The notes: generated by a model not told the origin, from the letters alone. Counted from the first letter of the stretch, positions 1-9,984 are shown. The stretch: 64,000 nucleotides of DNA from Thermoproteota archaeon (GCA_027492205.1 JAOZFN010000006.1:7369-71368), one strand, 5' to 3'. Translations and numbers: made by a program.

Positions 1-959
1 CCCATCTTCGCCAGCTCGGCGCAGAGCCGCATGCCGGCGGCGGTCCTTCTCCCGCCCCATCCCCTCACCCCTATCACGTTGAGCCTGCTGAGGCGCCTGG
101 CCACCGACCGGGGATCTCCTCCGACGTTGTAGAGCCCGTCGGTGATCAGGACGTACCTCTTGTCTGGCCTCTTGATAAGGGCGCCCTGCTTCAGGGCCAC
201 CTCTAGGGCCCCCCTCATGTTGGTGTAGCCAAGCGGGGCCAAATCCATTATCTCCTCGATCACCCTCTCAATGGGGGTCTTGTCCCTCACCCCCTTTAAG
301 ACGAAGGGCTCCGTGTTGAACGCGACGATCGCGTACTCGTCCGCCCTCATGAGGTGAGCTGCGACGGCCGCGGAGAGCGCCGCGGCCGCGATCTTGCCCC
401 CCGTCATCGAGCCGCTTGCGTCCAATATTATGACGGCCCCGCGGCTCCGCTCCACCCTCCTCACCCCGACGACGTCCTCGTAGGTGAGTTCCTTCAGGCT
501 CTTTCCGCTGGAGATCAGCCTCTGTATGGTCTCCTCGACGTCGAAGTCCATGCCCGGCTCGTACCTCGTCAGAACGCGCATTGACCTGCCGGACGCGAGC
601 GAGGCGATCCTCACCCCGCTCCTCAGCGCGACCTTGCTGAGGAGGGACCTGAACCTCCTCCTGAGCTCGGGGTTGAGGTGCCACCTTATCTGTCGGTAAA
701 GCCTCATGCCGGCCGCCGGGTTCCTCTCCAAGGACCTGAGGAAGGTTCCCTCCAGCCCACCCTCTGAGATCGCCCTGGCGACGGCCACGCTGCTCAGGGC
801 TGCCAGAGAGATGAGCTCACCCAGAGAGCCCGACGACGCCGCCGAGGCGGCCCTGGCGTACAGGGACTCGTAGTCCAGCTCAATCTCTCGCCACTCGCCC
901 GGCCTGGGCTCAGGCTCGCTAGGGACTCCGGAGGTGCTCGGAGGCGGGCTGAGCGTCAT
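1..959 (-). CDS. von Willebrand factor A (VWA) domain protein, partial (runs off left edge)
   Basis: Minus-strand reading gives MTLSPPPSTSGVPSEPEPRPGEWREIELDYESLYARAA...GAVIILDASGSMTGGKIAAAAL...YVLITDGLYNVGGDP; DxSGS MIDAS motif. Not listed in ORF track because it is open at the window edge. Confidence 0.85.
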   Translation of the reverse strand, partial: MTLSPPPSTSGVPSEPEPRPGEWREIELDYESLYARAASAASSGSLGELISLAALSSVAVARAISEGGLEGTFLRSLERNPAAGMRLYRQIRWHLNPELRRRFRSLLSKVALRSGVRIASLASGRSMRVLTRYEPGMDFDVEETIQRLISSGKSLKELTYEDVVGVRRVERSRGAVIILDASGSMTGGKIAAAALSAAVAAHLMRADEYAIVAFNTEPFVLKGVRDKTPIERVIEEIMDLAPLGYTNMRGALEVALKQGALIKRPDKRYVLITDGLYNVGGDPRSVARRLSRLNVIGVRGWGGRRTAAGMRLCAELAKM

Positions 960-979
960 CGGGGCGTCGGTCCGCCCCT

Positions 980-1873
980 CTACTCCCGAAAATCCTCGGC
1001 CGCCCCCCGTAACGCCCTGAGAACTAGGTCCCTGATCACGGACTCGACGTCGTCGGTCACGCCGTCGCGGAGTTCAACCCTGGGGCTGAGGACCATGATC
1101 GCGGCGGTGATCCAGTCCCCCTCCGTCGGGTCCTCACAGATCTGCCTCACGACCGATGCGAGGTCTATGGCAGACCTGACGGAGGCGCCCCTCCTTATGG
1201 AGGGGTCGCTCCTGGTCTCCCGAACTATCCTGACGGCCGTGCTGACGATCCTCGAATCCTCGACTCCGCTCCTCAGCCTCACAATCTCCCGCTCCTCCTC
1301 CTCTGACTGGTACTCCAGCCTCACGAGGACGAACCTATCCCTGAGCGCCTCCGAGAGCCTGGTCACGCCGATGCTCTCCTCCGGGTTCTGGGTTGCCACT
1401 ATCAGAAAGCCCTCCCTCGCCCTGAACTCGCCCAGGTGTGGAACCGTGATTATGCCCTCATCCATCACCGGGAGGAGGGCGTTCTGAGCAGACTCCGGGA
1501 GCCTGTTCAGCTCGTTGATGAACAGGACTCCCCCGCTCAGCGCGGCCCTGGTCAGGGGGCCCTCGACGAAGGCCTCCCGCACGTACCCCCTGCTGAGGAC
1601 CATCGGGGGATCCCAGTATCCAATCAGCCTGGCCTCGGTTAGCCTCTCGTCTCCGTCTACCCTAATGAATTCCCTGCCCAGGTGCGAGGCCACCACCTTG
1701 GCCAGGAAGGTCTTCCCCACCCCCACAGGTCCCTCGAGGAGTATGTGCTTTCCGGCCCTGGCGGCGGCCAGTATCCTCCGCAGCTCTTCCCTCCGGCCGA
1801 CCACCTGATAGCGCTGCCTTATCTCCTCGACCTCTGCCACGAGCCCCTCCCTCGCTCCCAAGTCCAACCTCAC
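980..1873 (-). CDS. MoxR-family AAA+ ATPase
   Basis: Walker A GPVGVGKT, FINELNRLPESAQNALLPVMDEG, ATQNPEE; adjacent to VWA protein. Confidence 0.9.
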   Translation of the reverse strand: MRLDLGAREGLVAEVEEIRQRYQVVGRREELRRILAAARAGKHILLEGPVGVGKTFLAKVVASHLGREFIRVDGDERLTEARLIGYWDPPMVLSRGYVREAFVEGPLTRAALSGGVLFINELNRLPESAQNALLPVMDEGIITVPHLGEFRAREGFLIVATQNPEESIGVTRLSEALRDRFVLVRLEYQSEEEEREIVRLRSGVEDSRIVSTAVRIVRETRSDPSIRRGASVRSAIDLASVVRQICEDPTEGDWITAAIMVLSPRVELRDGVTDDVESVIRDLVLRALRGAAEDFRE

Positions 1874-1925
1874 CCGCGCCGCCGCGCGCCCTCAGTTCCC
1901 TACTGCAGGGGCGGGTTAATTACGG

Positions 1926-2609
1926 TTACTCGGGCGCCCCCTCCGCTATCTTAACGCCTGAGCTGGTCCCTATCCTGTTTGCGCCAGCCTCTATCATGGC
2001 AACGGCCTGCTCATAGGTCCTTATTCCACCGGCGGCCTTAACCCCGAGCCTATCGCCCACCAGGTTCCTCAGGAGCCTCACGTCCTCGACCGTTGCGCCT
2101 CTCGGCCCAAAACCGGTGGACGTCTTGACGAAGTCCGCGCCAGCCTCCTCCACCAAGGCGCATGCCGCCTCGATCTCCTCTCGGTTCAGCAGCCCCGTCT
2201 CCAGTATGACCTTCACGACCCCCCCGGGTACCACCTCCCTGAAGGCCCTGACGACCCCCCTCACGTCCTCGAGGACGATGTCGTCCAGGCCGCTCCTCAG
2301 GGCGCCCACGTTGATCACCATGTCCACCTCCGAGGCGCCCTGCCTGCCCACCAGCTCGGCCTCACGCGCCTTGACCTCGGGCAGGTTGGCGCCGAGCGGG
2401 AAGCCCACGACGGAGCAGACCTTCAGGCTTGAACCCCTCGCCAGCCTCGCGGCCAGGGGAACGTAGTACGGGTTCACCACCACCGAGTGGAACCCATACT
2501 TCAGACCCTCTTCCACGAGCCCGGCCACGTCGGACTCGGTGGCCTGAGGCTTGAGGAGCGTGTGGTCGATCATCTTGACGAGCTCACTCCTCCTTATCAT
2601 TGAGATCAC
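1926..2609 (-). CDS. deoC: deoxyribose-phosphate aldolase
   Basis: IDHTLLKPQAT, EVDMVINVGALRSG, DFVKTSTGF, GVKAAGGIRTYEQA, IGTSSG. Confidence 0.95.
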   Translation of the reverse strand: MISMIRRSELVKMIDHTLLKPQATESDVAGLVEEGLKYGFHSVVVNPYYVPLAARLARGSSLKVCSVVGFPLGANLPEVKAREAELVGRQGASEVDMVINVGALRSGLDDIVLEDVRGVVRAFREVVPGGVVKVILETGLLNREEIEAACALVEEAGADFVKTSTGFGPRGATVEDVRLLRNLVGDRLGVKAAGGIRTYEQAVAMIEAGANRIGTSSGVKIAEGAPE

Positions 2610-3186
2610 CCCTCCCGAGCCTGACGTTAAACCAGTAGTCGATGAACCTCCTGACCACGTCGAAGGTCTCGTCCGCGGACAGCCTGGTGGTGTCGAGAAC
2701 TAGGTTGAATGGGCTCAGGTCCTCCCCGAGCCTGAACCCGTAGAGGGAGAGGTAGAGCTTCTTGGTCTCTGCGTCCTTCCTGAGAATGGCCACCTTGGCC
2801 TCCTCAACGCTCGTCCCATCCCTCTTGGCCACCCTCTCGGCCCTGACTCCGAGGTCAGCCTTGAGGAAGATCGCTACCTTGTCGTCGGCCTCGAGCAGGT
2901 AGGCCATGGTCCACGAGTCCAGCACCACGTCCCCCCTCTCCATCGCGAGCCTGATGAGTTCCTCGTCCACCCTCCTGTCGAAGCTCGGGTCCTGCTTCCT
3001 GAGCTCCATTGCGCGCTTACCACCCTCCCTCTCCCACCATCCAGGGTCGCTGAGAGCCTCTTCACCGCCAATGAGCTTTTTGAGGACGTTTCCGCCGGAG
3101 ACGTAGTCCAGCCCGTAGTGGGCGGCGAGCCTCCTTGCCAGGGTGCTCTTACCAGTTCCGGTGAAGCCTGTGAGGCATATCTTCAA
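2584..3186 (-). CDS. cytidylate kinase-like P-loop kinase
   Basis: KICLTGFTGTGKSTLARRLAAHYGLDYVSGG...; ORF opens at 3258 but a TTG at 3186 immediately precedes the conserved start. Confidence 0.75.
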   Translation of the reverse strand: MKICLTGFTGTGKSTLARRLAAHYGLDYVSGGNVLKKLIGGEEALSDPGWWEREGGKRAMELRKQDPSFDRRVDEELIRLAMERGDVVLDSWTMAYLLEADDKVAIFLKADLGVRAERVAKRDGTSVEEAKVAILRKDAETKKLYLSLYGFRLGEDLSPFNLVLDTTRLSADETFDVVRRFIDYWFNVRLGRGDLNDKEE

Positions 3187-3203
3187 GGCTCGGGCACCCG
3201 GAG

Positions 3204-4214
3204 CTAGGAACGATCCCTCAGTATTAAGCGCAACTCCTCGGGCCCTAAGAGCTTCCACTCGACCTCGTCAGGCCTCCACCTCGGCTTGATCGCGCTATCC
3301 TCCACTCCGAGGGGACCGAACTGGGCGTAGGCCAGAAGGGCCGTCCAGGCGATCATGGCCCCGTTATCCCTGAGGTACTCTGGCGGGGGCACCAGCATCC
3401 TGGCGCCCCTGGCCTCGCACATGGTCCTGATCTTCTCCTGGAGCCTGGGCGAGGCGGCTACCCCCCCCACAATCAGGACCTCGTCCCGACCCGTTGCCGC
3501 GAGGGCCCTCTCGGTCACCTCTGCTAGCATGGAGAAGGCGACCTCCACGAAGCTCCAGGCCACGTCGTCCCTGTCAGCTCCCTCCCTGAGCCTCCTCTCG
3601 ACCTCCGTGACGATGCCGCTGAACGAGAGGTCCATGCCCTTCACGGTGTAAGGCAGGTCGACCCAGCCTCCCTCCACGCGATCCAGGTGGGGGCCTGCCG
3701 GAAAGGGGAAGCCCAGAAGTCGGCCCACCTTCTCCTGAGCGTTGCCCAGGCCTATGTCTAGGGTCTCACCGATGATCCTGAATCCCTTCTCGCGGTGAAC
3801 CATGATCTGCGTGTTTCCGCCCGAGACGTAGACCACCAGGGGATCTCTAGCCCCTGTAACCAGCCTCCCGATCTCTATGTGGGCTATCGGGTGGTTCACC
3901 CCAACTAGGGGGACGCCCAGGCGGAGCGCAAGCGTCCTGGCTGCCACGGCGCCCACCTGGAGCGGCTGGCCCAGGCCGGGCCCCTGGGCGAAGCCGACGA
4001 GGTCAACGTCACCCAGCGAGATGTCAGCCCCCCTCAGGGCGGTCTCGATGACGGACCTGGCATTCCTCGCGTGGTGCTCCGCAGCCTCACCCGGCTTGAG
4101 CCCGCCTTCGGGGGACTTGAGGACGGACCTGGCGTTGGCCAGTATCTCACCCTCTGAGGTCGCCAGGCCCACGCCGAAGGTGTGGGCGGTGGACTCAATC
4201 CCCAGGGCGATCAA
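3204..4214 (-). CDS. kae1: tRNA N6-threonylcarbamoyladenosine synthesis protein Kae1 (no fused Bud32)
   Basis: ALGIESTAHTFGVG, NHPIAHIEIGR, LVVYVSGGNTQI, LDIGLGNAQEKVGR, VGGVAASPRL. Confidence 0.96.
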   Translation of the reverse strand: MIALGIESTAHTFGVGLATSEGEILANARSVLKSPEGGLKPGEAAEHHARNARSVIETALRGADISLGDVDLVGFAQGPGLGQPLQVGAVAARTLALRLGVPLVGVNHPIAHIEIGRLVTGARDPLVVYVSGGNTQIMVHREKGFRIIGETLDIGLGNAQEKVGRLLGFPFPAGPHLDRVEGGWVDLPYTVKGMDLSFSGIVTEVERRLREGADRDDVAWSFVEVAFSMLAEVTERALAATGRDEVLIVGGVAASPRLQEKIRTMCEARGARMLVPPPEYLRDNGAMIAWTALLAYAQFGPLGVEDSAIKPRWRPDEVEWKLLGPEELRLILRDRS

Positions 4215-4873
4215 GCGCCCCCAACCACCTCCTGGAACTTCTTCAGGATCTCCTCGAAGGGGACGGGCCCCTGCCTCACGAGCTCCGGCCTGCCGGAGGT
4301 GAGGTCCACGACCGTGGAGGCCGGCCTCCTGGGGAGGGGGCCGGCGTCTATTATAAGGTCGGCATCGGGGAGGGCCATCATAGCCTCTTCCGGCGTGTAG
4401 GCGGGGGGCCTTCCGCTGATGTTGGCGCTGGTGGCGGTTATGGCCCTCCCGAACCTCTGAACCAGCTCGATGGCTATGGGGTTGTTTGGGATCCTCATGC
4501 CTATCGCCCTGGGGTTCACCTCATCCGGGACCTTCTCGGTCTTCGGCAGAATGAACGTGACGGCCCCGGGCAGGAACTCCCTCATGAAGCTCTCGAGCCT
4601 CTCATCAAAGACCGCGTAGCGGGCCATCATCTCGAAGTCGCCTACCGCGATCGTGAGCGGGTTGCTCCTCGGCCTCACCTTGACCCTGTAGACCTTCAGC
4701 ACGGCCTCCCTGTTCTCCGCGTCGGCTGCCAACCCGTAGGTGGTGTCTGTAGGGTAGATAACGAGGCCGCCCCTCTCCAAGACCTCTACCGCGATCCTGA
4801 ATCCCTCCTCGCTGCACCCAGATCTCGCTATGATCCTGCGCAACTGCGCCCTCCCGGCTTTCGAGCACTCCAT
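4211..4873 (-). CDS. sua5: Sua5/YrdC threonylcarbamoyl-AMP synthase
   Basis: GGLVIYPTDTTYGLAADA, KVRPRSNPLTIAV, PGAVTFIL, ATSANISGRPP. Confidence 0.93.
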   Translation of the reverse strand: MECSKAGRAQLRRIIARSGCSEEGFRIAVEVLERGGLVIYPTDTTYGLAADAENREAVLKVYRVKVRPRSNPLTIAVGDFEMMARYAVFDERLESFMREFLPGAVTFILPKTEKVPDEVNPRAIGMRIPNNPIAIELVQRFGRAITATSANISGRPPAYTPEEAMMALPDADLIIDAGPLPRRPASTVVDLTSGRPELVRQGPVPFEEILKKFQEVVGGA

Positions 4874-4910
4874 GTTAAATTAATCATCGCCGCAACTCGG
4901 AAGCCGAAAG

Positions 4911-5816
4911 ATGGGGTTCGACCTCCCGCCAGAGTACGTAGAGTTGGGCAGGTTCGTGGGCTCTCTCCTCGACAGGGTCGTTCGAGAGATCAGGCCAGGG
5001 GTCAAGCTCCTGGAGGTCGCAGAGTCGATTGAGTCGGAGATAAGGGAGGCGGGCTACGAGCCTGCCTTTCCCGTCAACCTCTCAATCAACGAGGTTGCGG
5101 CGCACTACACCCCGCCGCCAGAGGACGATGCCGTCGTCCCCGAGGGCGCCCTCCTGAAGGTCGACGTGGGCGCCCGACTCGGCGGCCTCATCGTAGACGC
5201 CGCCAGGACGGTCGACCTCAGCGGGAGCTACGGCTCGCTTGTGGAGGCGGCGCGTGCTGCCCTCGAGGCCGCGGGCAGGACGATGGCCCCGGGAGTCCCG
5301 GTAAAGGCGGTCAGCAGGGCCATCTACGATGAGATCAGGTCAAGGGGACTTCAGCCGATCGTAAACCTCGCCGGGCACAAGATATCCGAGTACAAGCTGC
5401 ACGCTGGCGTCGACGTTCCGAACGTCCCCCAGAGGCTCAGCCTCTACAAGTTCAGGGTGGGCGACGTATTCGCCGTGGAGCCGTTCGTGACTACCCCCGA
5501 GGGCTCGGGCTTCGTGTTGGAGGCGCACCCTGGGCACATATTCTCGTATGCCAAGAACGTCCGAACCTCGGACGTCGCCGAGAGGAGGGTCATGGCCGCC
5601 GCCAGAGACACTTTCAAGAGGCTGCCGTTCTGCGAGAGGTGGCTTATTCCGATCACGGGCATGAGGGTGGAGTACGCCATCAGGAGGCTCGTGAAGAAGA
5701 GGGGGCTGCGGGAGTACCCGCCGCTCGTCGAGTCTAGAGGGGGGCCGGTGGCCCAGTGGGAGGACACGTACGTGGTCACGGAGTCCGGGGCGCTGCCCCT
5801 CACGAGGGGGGGATAG
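4911..5816 (+). CDS. map: type II methionine aminopeptidase
   Basis: LLKVDVGARLGGLIVDAARTVDLSG, NLAGHKISEYKLHAGVDVPN, FAVEPFVTTPEGSGF. Confidence 0.95.
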   Translation: MGFDLPPEYVELGRFVGSLLDRVVREIRPGVKLLEVAESIESEIREAGYEPAFPVNLSINEVAAHYTPPPEDDAVVPEGALLKVDVGARLGGLIVDAARTVDLSGSYGSLVEAARAALEAAGRTMAPGVPVKAVSRAIYDEIRSRGLQPIVNLAGHKISEYKLHAGVDVPNVPQRLSLYKFRVGDVFAVEPFVTTPEGSGFVLEAHPGHIFSYAKNVRTSDVAERRVMAAARDTFKRLPFCERWLIPITGMRVEYAIRRLVKKRGLREYPPLVESRGGPVAQWEDTYVVTESGALPLTRGG

Positions 5817-5818
5817 CA

Positions 5819-6238
5819 ATGCCCCGACGGGGGTCCCAGGCCGAGAGAGACCTGGTCAGGCTCTTCTGGAGGCAAGGGATCGGCGCGGTCAGGGTGGCCG
5901 GGAGCGGCTCGACGGGCCTCCCCTCCGCCGACGTAGTGGCGGGTGGGCCCGGAGGCCTCGCCGTGATAGAGGTGAAGACCACCTCGTCGGACAGGGCCTA
6001 CGTGCCCATAGGCGAGATAGAGTCCCTCGAGAAGCTGTCTCGAGCCCTCGGAGCATCTGCCTGGGTCGTCGTGAAGTTCAAGAAGCTTAAGAGAGGGGTT
6101 TTCTTCGCCCTCCCGCTGGAGGAACTCGAGGTGTCGGGGGCGGGAGCACAGGTGACCCTGGAGTTGGCGGAGAGGAAGGGAATAAGAGCAGAACTCTTGG
6201 CCCAGAAGCTGTCAGGCAGAATATCCGAGCTTGAGTGA
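5819..6238 (+). CDS. hjc: archaeal Holliday junction resolvase Hjc
   Basis: ERDLVRLFWRQGIGAVRVAGSGSTGLPSADVVAG...GLAVIEVKTTSS; internal ATG at 5819 is the better start than 5756. Confidence 0.92.
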   Translation: MPRRGSQAERDLVRLFWRQGIGAVRVAGSGSTGLPSADVVAGGPGGLAVIEVKTTSSDRAYVPIGEIESLEKLSRALGASAWVVVKFKKLKRGVFFALPLEELEVSGAGAQVTLELAERKGIRAELLAQKLSGRISELE

Positions 6239-6247
6239 CCTTGGCGG

Positions 6248-7348
6248 TCAGGGCTTGTACCACTCGAGCTTGTAGCTCAGAATCGAATCCCCTGCGACCA
6301 CAGATACGACCAGGGACTTCCTCACGCTTGTGGCGATCCTGCCAGCCCTTATCAGCTCTACGGGAGTTATTTTGGACTCCGCTCGTCCCACGAGGCACAG
6401 GTAGGGGGCGTGATCTATTCCGGGCCCCCTCTCATACACCATGAAGTCAGATCCGTACTTGGAGGCCGGCTTGGCGACGTAACCCAGGTCCCTCCACCTC
6501 TTGAACACCAGATACCTGGCCTCCGCGTCCCTTCTAACCTCTGACAGGATTCTCCTCAGGTCGTCGGCCGACAGGCTCCCGTTAGGAGACTCTACGTCGA
6601 GAACCCCCGCCTCGACGAGGTAGAGCGCCTCGAACAGGGACATCTGAAGCGGAAGTCGGTAGGGGGTTTTCGGCCTCGGCTTCTCGACCCCTATGTGGTG
6701 CCCCCAGAATCCGCCCGCGTAGAGGGCGTCGGCCTTCTCGGGGTCCCAGACTATCACCCTGTCGTGGGTGAGCCTGCCGGTCACCCTCAGGCCCTCTGGG
6801 ATCCGGGGGGGGCCTATCGGCTGCGGGAGGAAGCCGGTGGCCTCGTAGTACGTGACGTTCATCTCGTCGTCTACGACGGCCATCACGAGGCTCTTCCTCA
6901 GCCTCCCAGCGTACTTGACGTAGTCTAGAAGCTCGGAGTGGGTGATCGGCTCGTCCTCTGAAAGGGGGAGAACCAGGGACTTGGCAACGGATCTCCCTAT
7001 TCGCCCACCGCGCGGGTAGAGGCGCAGGAAAGGTGTGGCCGGCTCGACCCGGAGCACCCTCCCGTGCTTCCTGAGGTCGCTGTAGACGAGGAACCTCAGG
7101 AAGTCCTCGGGGTTGGACCTCGCGATGAGCTCGATAAGCTCCGGGGTCTCGACCGATTTCCCGCGATCCACGACCTTCAGCACTCCCTGACGGGCCAGCT
7201 CGGCTGCCTCTATCAGGGTCAGCCGGAGGGCGCCCTCCTCGAGCGAGCCGTACCCCTTCTCCGCCAGCTCCGCCAGCTCAGAGAGCTCTCCGGTGACGAC
7301 CACCCGCTCGTCCCCGAGCGATCCCTGCAGGGTTCCCAAGGGGATCAC
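6248..7348 (-). CDS. endA: tRNA-splicing endonuclease, tandem two-repeat form
   Basis: C-terminal repeat YGSDFMVYERGPGIDHAPYLCLVGRAESKITPVELIRAGRIATSVRKSLVVSVV (Y/H/K triad); N-terminal repeat is similar in shape but lacks the triad. Confidence 0.88.
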   Translation of the reverse strand: MIPLGTLQGSLGDERVVVTGELSELAELAEKGYGSLEEGALRLTLIEAAELARQGVLKVVDRGKSVETPELIELIARSNPEDFLRFLVYSDLRKHGRVLRVEPATPFLRLYPRGGRIGRSVAKSLVLPLSEDEPITHSELLDYVKYAGRLRKSLVMAVVDDEMNVTYYEATGFLPQPIGPPRIPEGLRVTGRLTHDRVIVWDPEKADALYAGGFWGHHIGVEKPRPKTPYRLPLQMSLFEALYLVEAGVLDVESPNGSLSADDLRRILSEVRRDAEARYLVFKRWRDLGYVAKPASKYGSDFMVYERGPGIDHAPYLCLVGRAESKITPVELIRAGRIATSVRKSLVVSVVAGDSILSYKLEWYKP

Positions 7349-8262
7349 CTCCCCGAGAGAACCAGCGAGAGGACCCTCTCCACCGCGTCTAGGTTGAGGT
7401 CGGGCTCCCTTCCCTCCCTGACGTGCTGAACGAAGTACGCCAGCTCCTCGGCTAATGGCTCAGACCACCTGGTTCGGAGGATTGAGGACCTGTCTGACCT
7501 GTCCAGAATCACAGTCTGCCTCAGATAATCCAGCTCGGCGCTCCCCCTCGACCCGGAAACGCGGACCGCGCGGTAGCTTATGGGAGTGAGCCAGTTCGCC
7601 TCTATGACCCCAACCACGCCGCTGGGATACTCCATGATGTACAGCGCCACATCTTCAGCCTCGTTCCCAAGTACGGAGCGCCGGAAGGCCCAAACACTCT
7701 CTGGATCCTCGTTTAGCAGGTCGAGTTGAACGTAGGCCTCGTGCACGCCCAGGTCCAGCGAGACCCCGATCTGCCACTTCACCTGCCTCTTGGGGGACCT
7801 TCCTATCCTCTTCCCGGAGACCACGTACAGGTCCCCAAGCTCCCCCCCTTGGACGAGCTTCTTGAGGAGCCTGTAGCCCGGATTGAACAGCTCTATGAAG
7901 CCGGGTACCACCAGTGCCCCGGCCTTGGAGGCTGCGGATCGGAGGGCCTCGAGCTCGCTCAGCGAGGTGGCCACGGGCTTCTCCACGAGAGCGTGCGCCC
8001 CGGCCTCCAACACCTCGGTGGCCGCCTCCACAAGCTTCTGGGGGGTGACCACAACGCTCACCGCGTCCAAGTCGGCGCGCTCCACCATCTCCCTGGCGGA
8101 CCCATACGCCTCTATCCCGTATCCCTCCGCGACGGATCTCGCGAGCTGCAGGTCGATGTCGGAGACCGCGACGAGTTCAACCCCCGCAAGGGTCCGGTAT
8201 ACGCGGGCGTGGGCTCGGCCAAACCAGCCGCATCCAACAACGCCCACCCTCACCTTCCGCAT
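7345..8262 (-). CDS. Gfo/Idh/MocA family oxidoreductase
   Basis: MRKVRVGVVGCGWFGRAHARVYRTL...; ALVEKPVATSLSEL; start moved to internal ATG 8262. Confidence 0.88.
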   Translation of the reverse strand: MRKVRVGVVGCGWFGRAHARVYRTLAGVELVAVSDIDLQLARSVAEGYGIEAYGSAREMVERADLDAVSVVVTPQKLVEAATEVLEAGAHALVEKPVATSLSELEALRSAASKAGALVVPGFIELFNPGYRLLKKLVQGGELGDLYVVSGKRIGRSPKRQVKWQIGVSLDLGVHEAYVQLDLLNEDPESVWAFRRSVLGNEAEDVALYIMEYPSGVVGVIEANWLTPISYRAVRVSGSRGSAELDYLRQTVILDRSDRSSILRTRWSEPLAEELAYFVQHVREGREPDLNLDAVERVLSLVLSGR

Positions 8263-8314
8263 CTCGGCGAGCGTCCCCTCAGGCAATATAAAGTGGCGGA
8301 GCCGACTGGGTCCG

Positions 8315-9163
8315 ATGCGAATCGCGCGAAGGGTAGCGGGTTTCCTCAGGCTGCTTCGCCCCAAGAACGCAGTCATGGCCGCGATAGGTCCGATCGTGGG
8401 GTGGACGACCGTCCGGGCGGACATTTCGCGCGACCTGCTCCTGGCGGCGATAGTCCCCCCTCTCGTGCTCATGGCCGGCAATGCGGTGAACGACTACTTT
8501 GACGTGGAGATTGACAGGATCAACAAGCCGTGGAGGCCGATACCCAGCGGAGTCGTCAGCAGGGCAGAGGCGATACTGACCTACGCCTCCCTCTCGCTCA
8601 TGGCTACCGCAATCGCGTTCCTGCAGGGGCTCGCCCTGGGCCTAATGGCGGCGGCCTTCTCGGCGGCGTACCTCCTGTACGCCGCCAGGGTAAAGGCCAC
8701 GGGCCTACCTGGAAACCTCCTGGTCAGTCTGGGCGTGGCGTGCACCCTGATCTACGGAGCGCTGGCCGCCGGCGACCTGCCGGTGAAAGTCATCCTCTTC
8801 TCTCTGATCGCGTTCACCTCAAACACGGCGAGAGAGCTTGTTAAGGGGGTGGAAGACTTACCCGGAGACAGCGCGCTGGGTCTCAAGACGTTTCCCATAG
8901 CGGCCGGGGTAGAGGCAACGCGGCGCGTGATAATAGGCCTAACCCTGACCACGATTGCCCTGACGGCCGCACCCATAGCGATGGGCATCACCGGCAAGAT
9001 CTACGCCGTGGGATCCACTCTGGCGGGCGCGCTCCTCCTCGAGGCCGCCAGGAGATCAGCCGGAATCGCGCCAGAGAGTGCGGGGGCGGTGAGCGGAATC
9101 CTCAAGTCCGCCATGATGGTCGGTCTGCTCTCCATGCTCCTGGACAACCTGGTCGTGCTGTGA
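8315..9163 (+). CDS. UbiA-family prenyltransferase, probable digeranylgeranylglyceryl phosphate synthase
   Basis: MRIARRVAGFLRLLRPKNAVMAAIGPIVG; NAVNDYFDVEIDRINKPWRPIPSG; NTARELVKGVEDLPGD. Confidence 0.92.
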   Translation: MRIARRVAGFLRLLRPKNAVMAAIGPIVGWTTVRADISRDLLLAAIVPPLVLMAGNAVNDYFDVEIDRINKPWRPIPSGVVSRAEAILTYASLSLMATAIAFLQGLALGLMAAAFSAAYLLYAARVKATGLPGNLLVSLGVACTLIYGALAAGDLPVKVILFSLIAFTSNTARELVKGVEDLPGDSALGLKTFPIAAGVEATRRVIIGLTLTTIALTAAPIAMGITGKIYAVGSTLAGALLLEAARRSAGIAPESAGAVSGILKSAMMVGLLSMLLDNLVVL

Positions 9164-9180
9164 GCGATCCCCAGCCAGGG

Positions 9181-9984
9181 TCAGATCAAGTCCAGCAGGG
9201 TCTTCCTGACGATCACCCCAGCCAGGGAGAGGTCTCTCTCCACGACCGGGACGGCCGGAATACCGTGCCCTGAGAGAACCTCGGCGGCCCGCCCCGCGCG
9301 ATCGGTCGGGCTCAGTGTTGGGGGGCTCTCCATCATCACGTCTTCGATGAGAATCCTTCTCACGGCCGCATCCATCCTCTTGGGGTCGATCTTCTCCCTG
9401 ACCTCCATGAACGCCTTCGCTAGCATGAAGTCGGTCACGAGTCCGACGACGGTCCCCTGGTCAACCACGGGGAGAACCCTGGCCCCCGTCTCCAGCATCT
9501 TCGATCTTGCGTGCACTATGCGGTCGATCGGGAGGGTCCTGGGGTAATTGACGGTCATGAGCTCGCTCACAGGTGGATCGGACCTGTCTGAGAGGAGTCC
9601 CATGAGGTCGGTCTCCGTGAGGGTCCCGAGGAGATTCCCGTCTCCGTCCACCACGGGGAGGAAGCTTATGTCTCGGTCCTTGAAGAGCGAGATGGCTCTG
9701 CCGAGGGTGTCCCTTGGGCTCACCGTTATCGCGGGCTCCGTCATGAGCGAGCTCACGTATACCCTCCGGGAGACGACTCTCTGGAGCCTGGCAGACCCCA
9801 GTCCCTCCATGAGATCCCAGGCGGCTATTACGCCCACCACCCTCGACCCGGAGAGGACGGGCAGGTGGGTGATGCCCCTCCTCTCCATTATCTCCAGGGC
9901 CACCCCGATCTGCTCGTCCTTGCTCACGGAGATGGGGTCTCGATTCATGAAGTCCTCGACGGGCTTACTCCGCAGGCGACCCAA
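9181..9984 (-). CDS. four-CBS-domain protein
   Basis: Four CBS motifs readable (VEDFMNRDPISV, VSSLMTEPAITV, VSELMTVNYPRTL, IEDVMMESPPTL). Confidence 0.9.
   Translation of the reverse strand: MGRLRSKPVEDFMNRDPISVSKDEQIGVALEIMERRGITHLPVLSGSRVVGVIAAWDLMEGLGSARLQRVVSRRVYVSSLMTEPAITVSPRDTLGRAISLFKDRDISFLPVVDGDGNLLGTLTETDLMGLLSDRSDPPVSELMTVNYPRTLPIDRIVHARSKMLETGARVLPVVDQGTVVGLVTDFMLAKAFMEVREKIDPKRMDAAVRRILIEDVMMESPPTLSPTDRAGRAAEVLSGHGIPAVPVVERDLSLAGVIVRKTLLDLI

Noticed and set aside
6225-6262. Short inverted repeat GACC..GGTC between hjc and endA
   Set aside because: Only 4 bp; expected by chance in GC-rich sequence.
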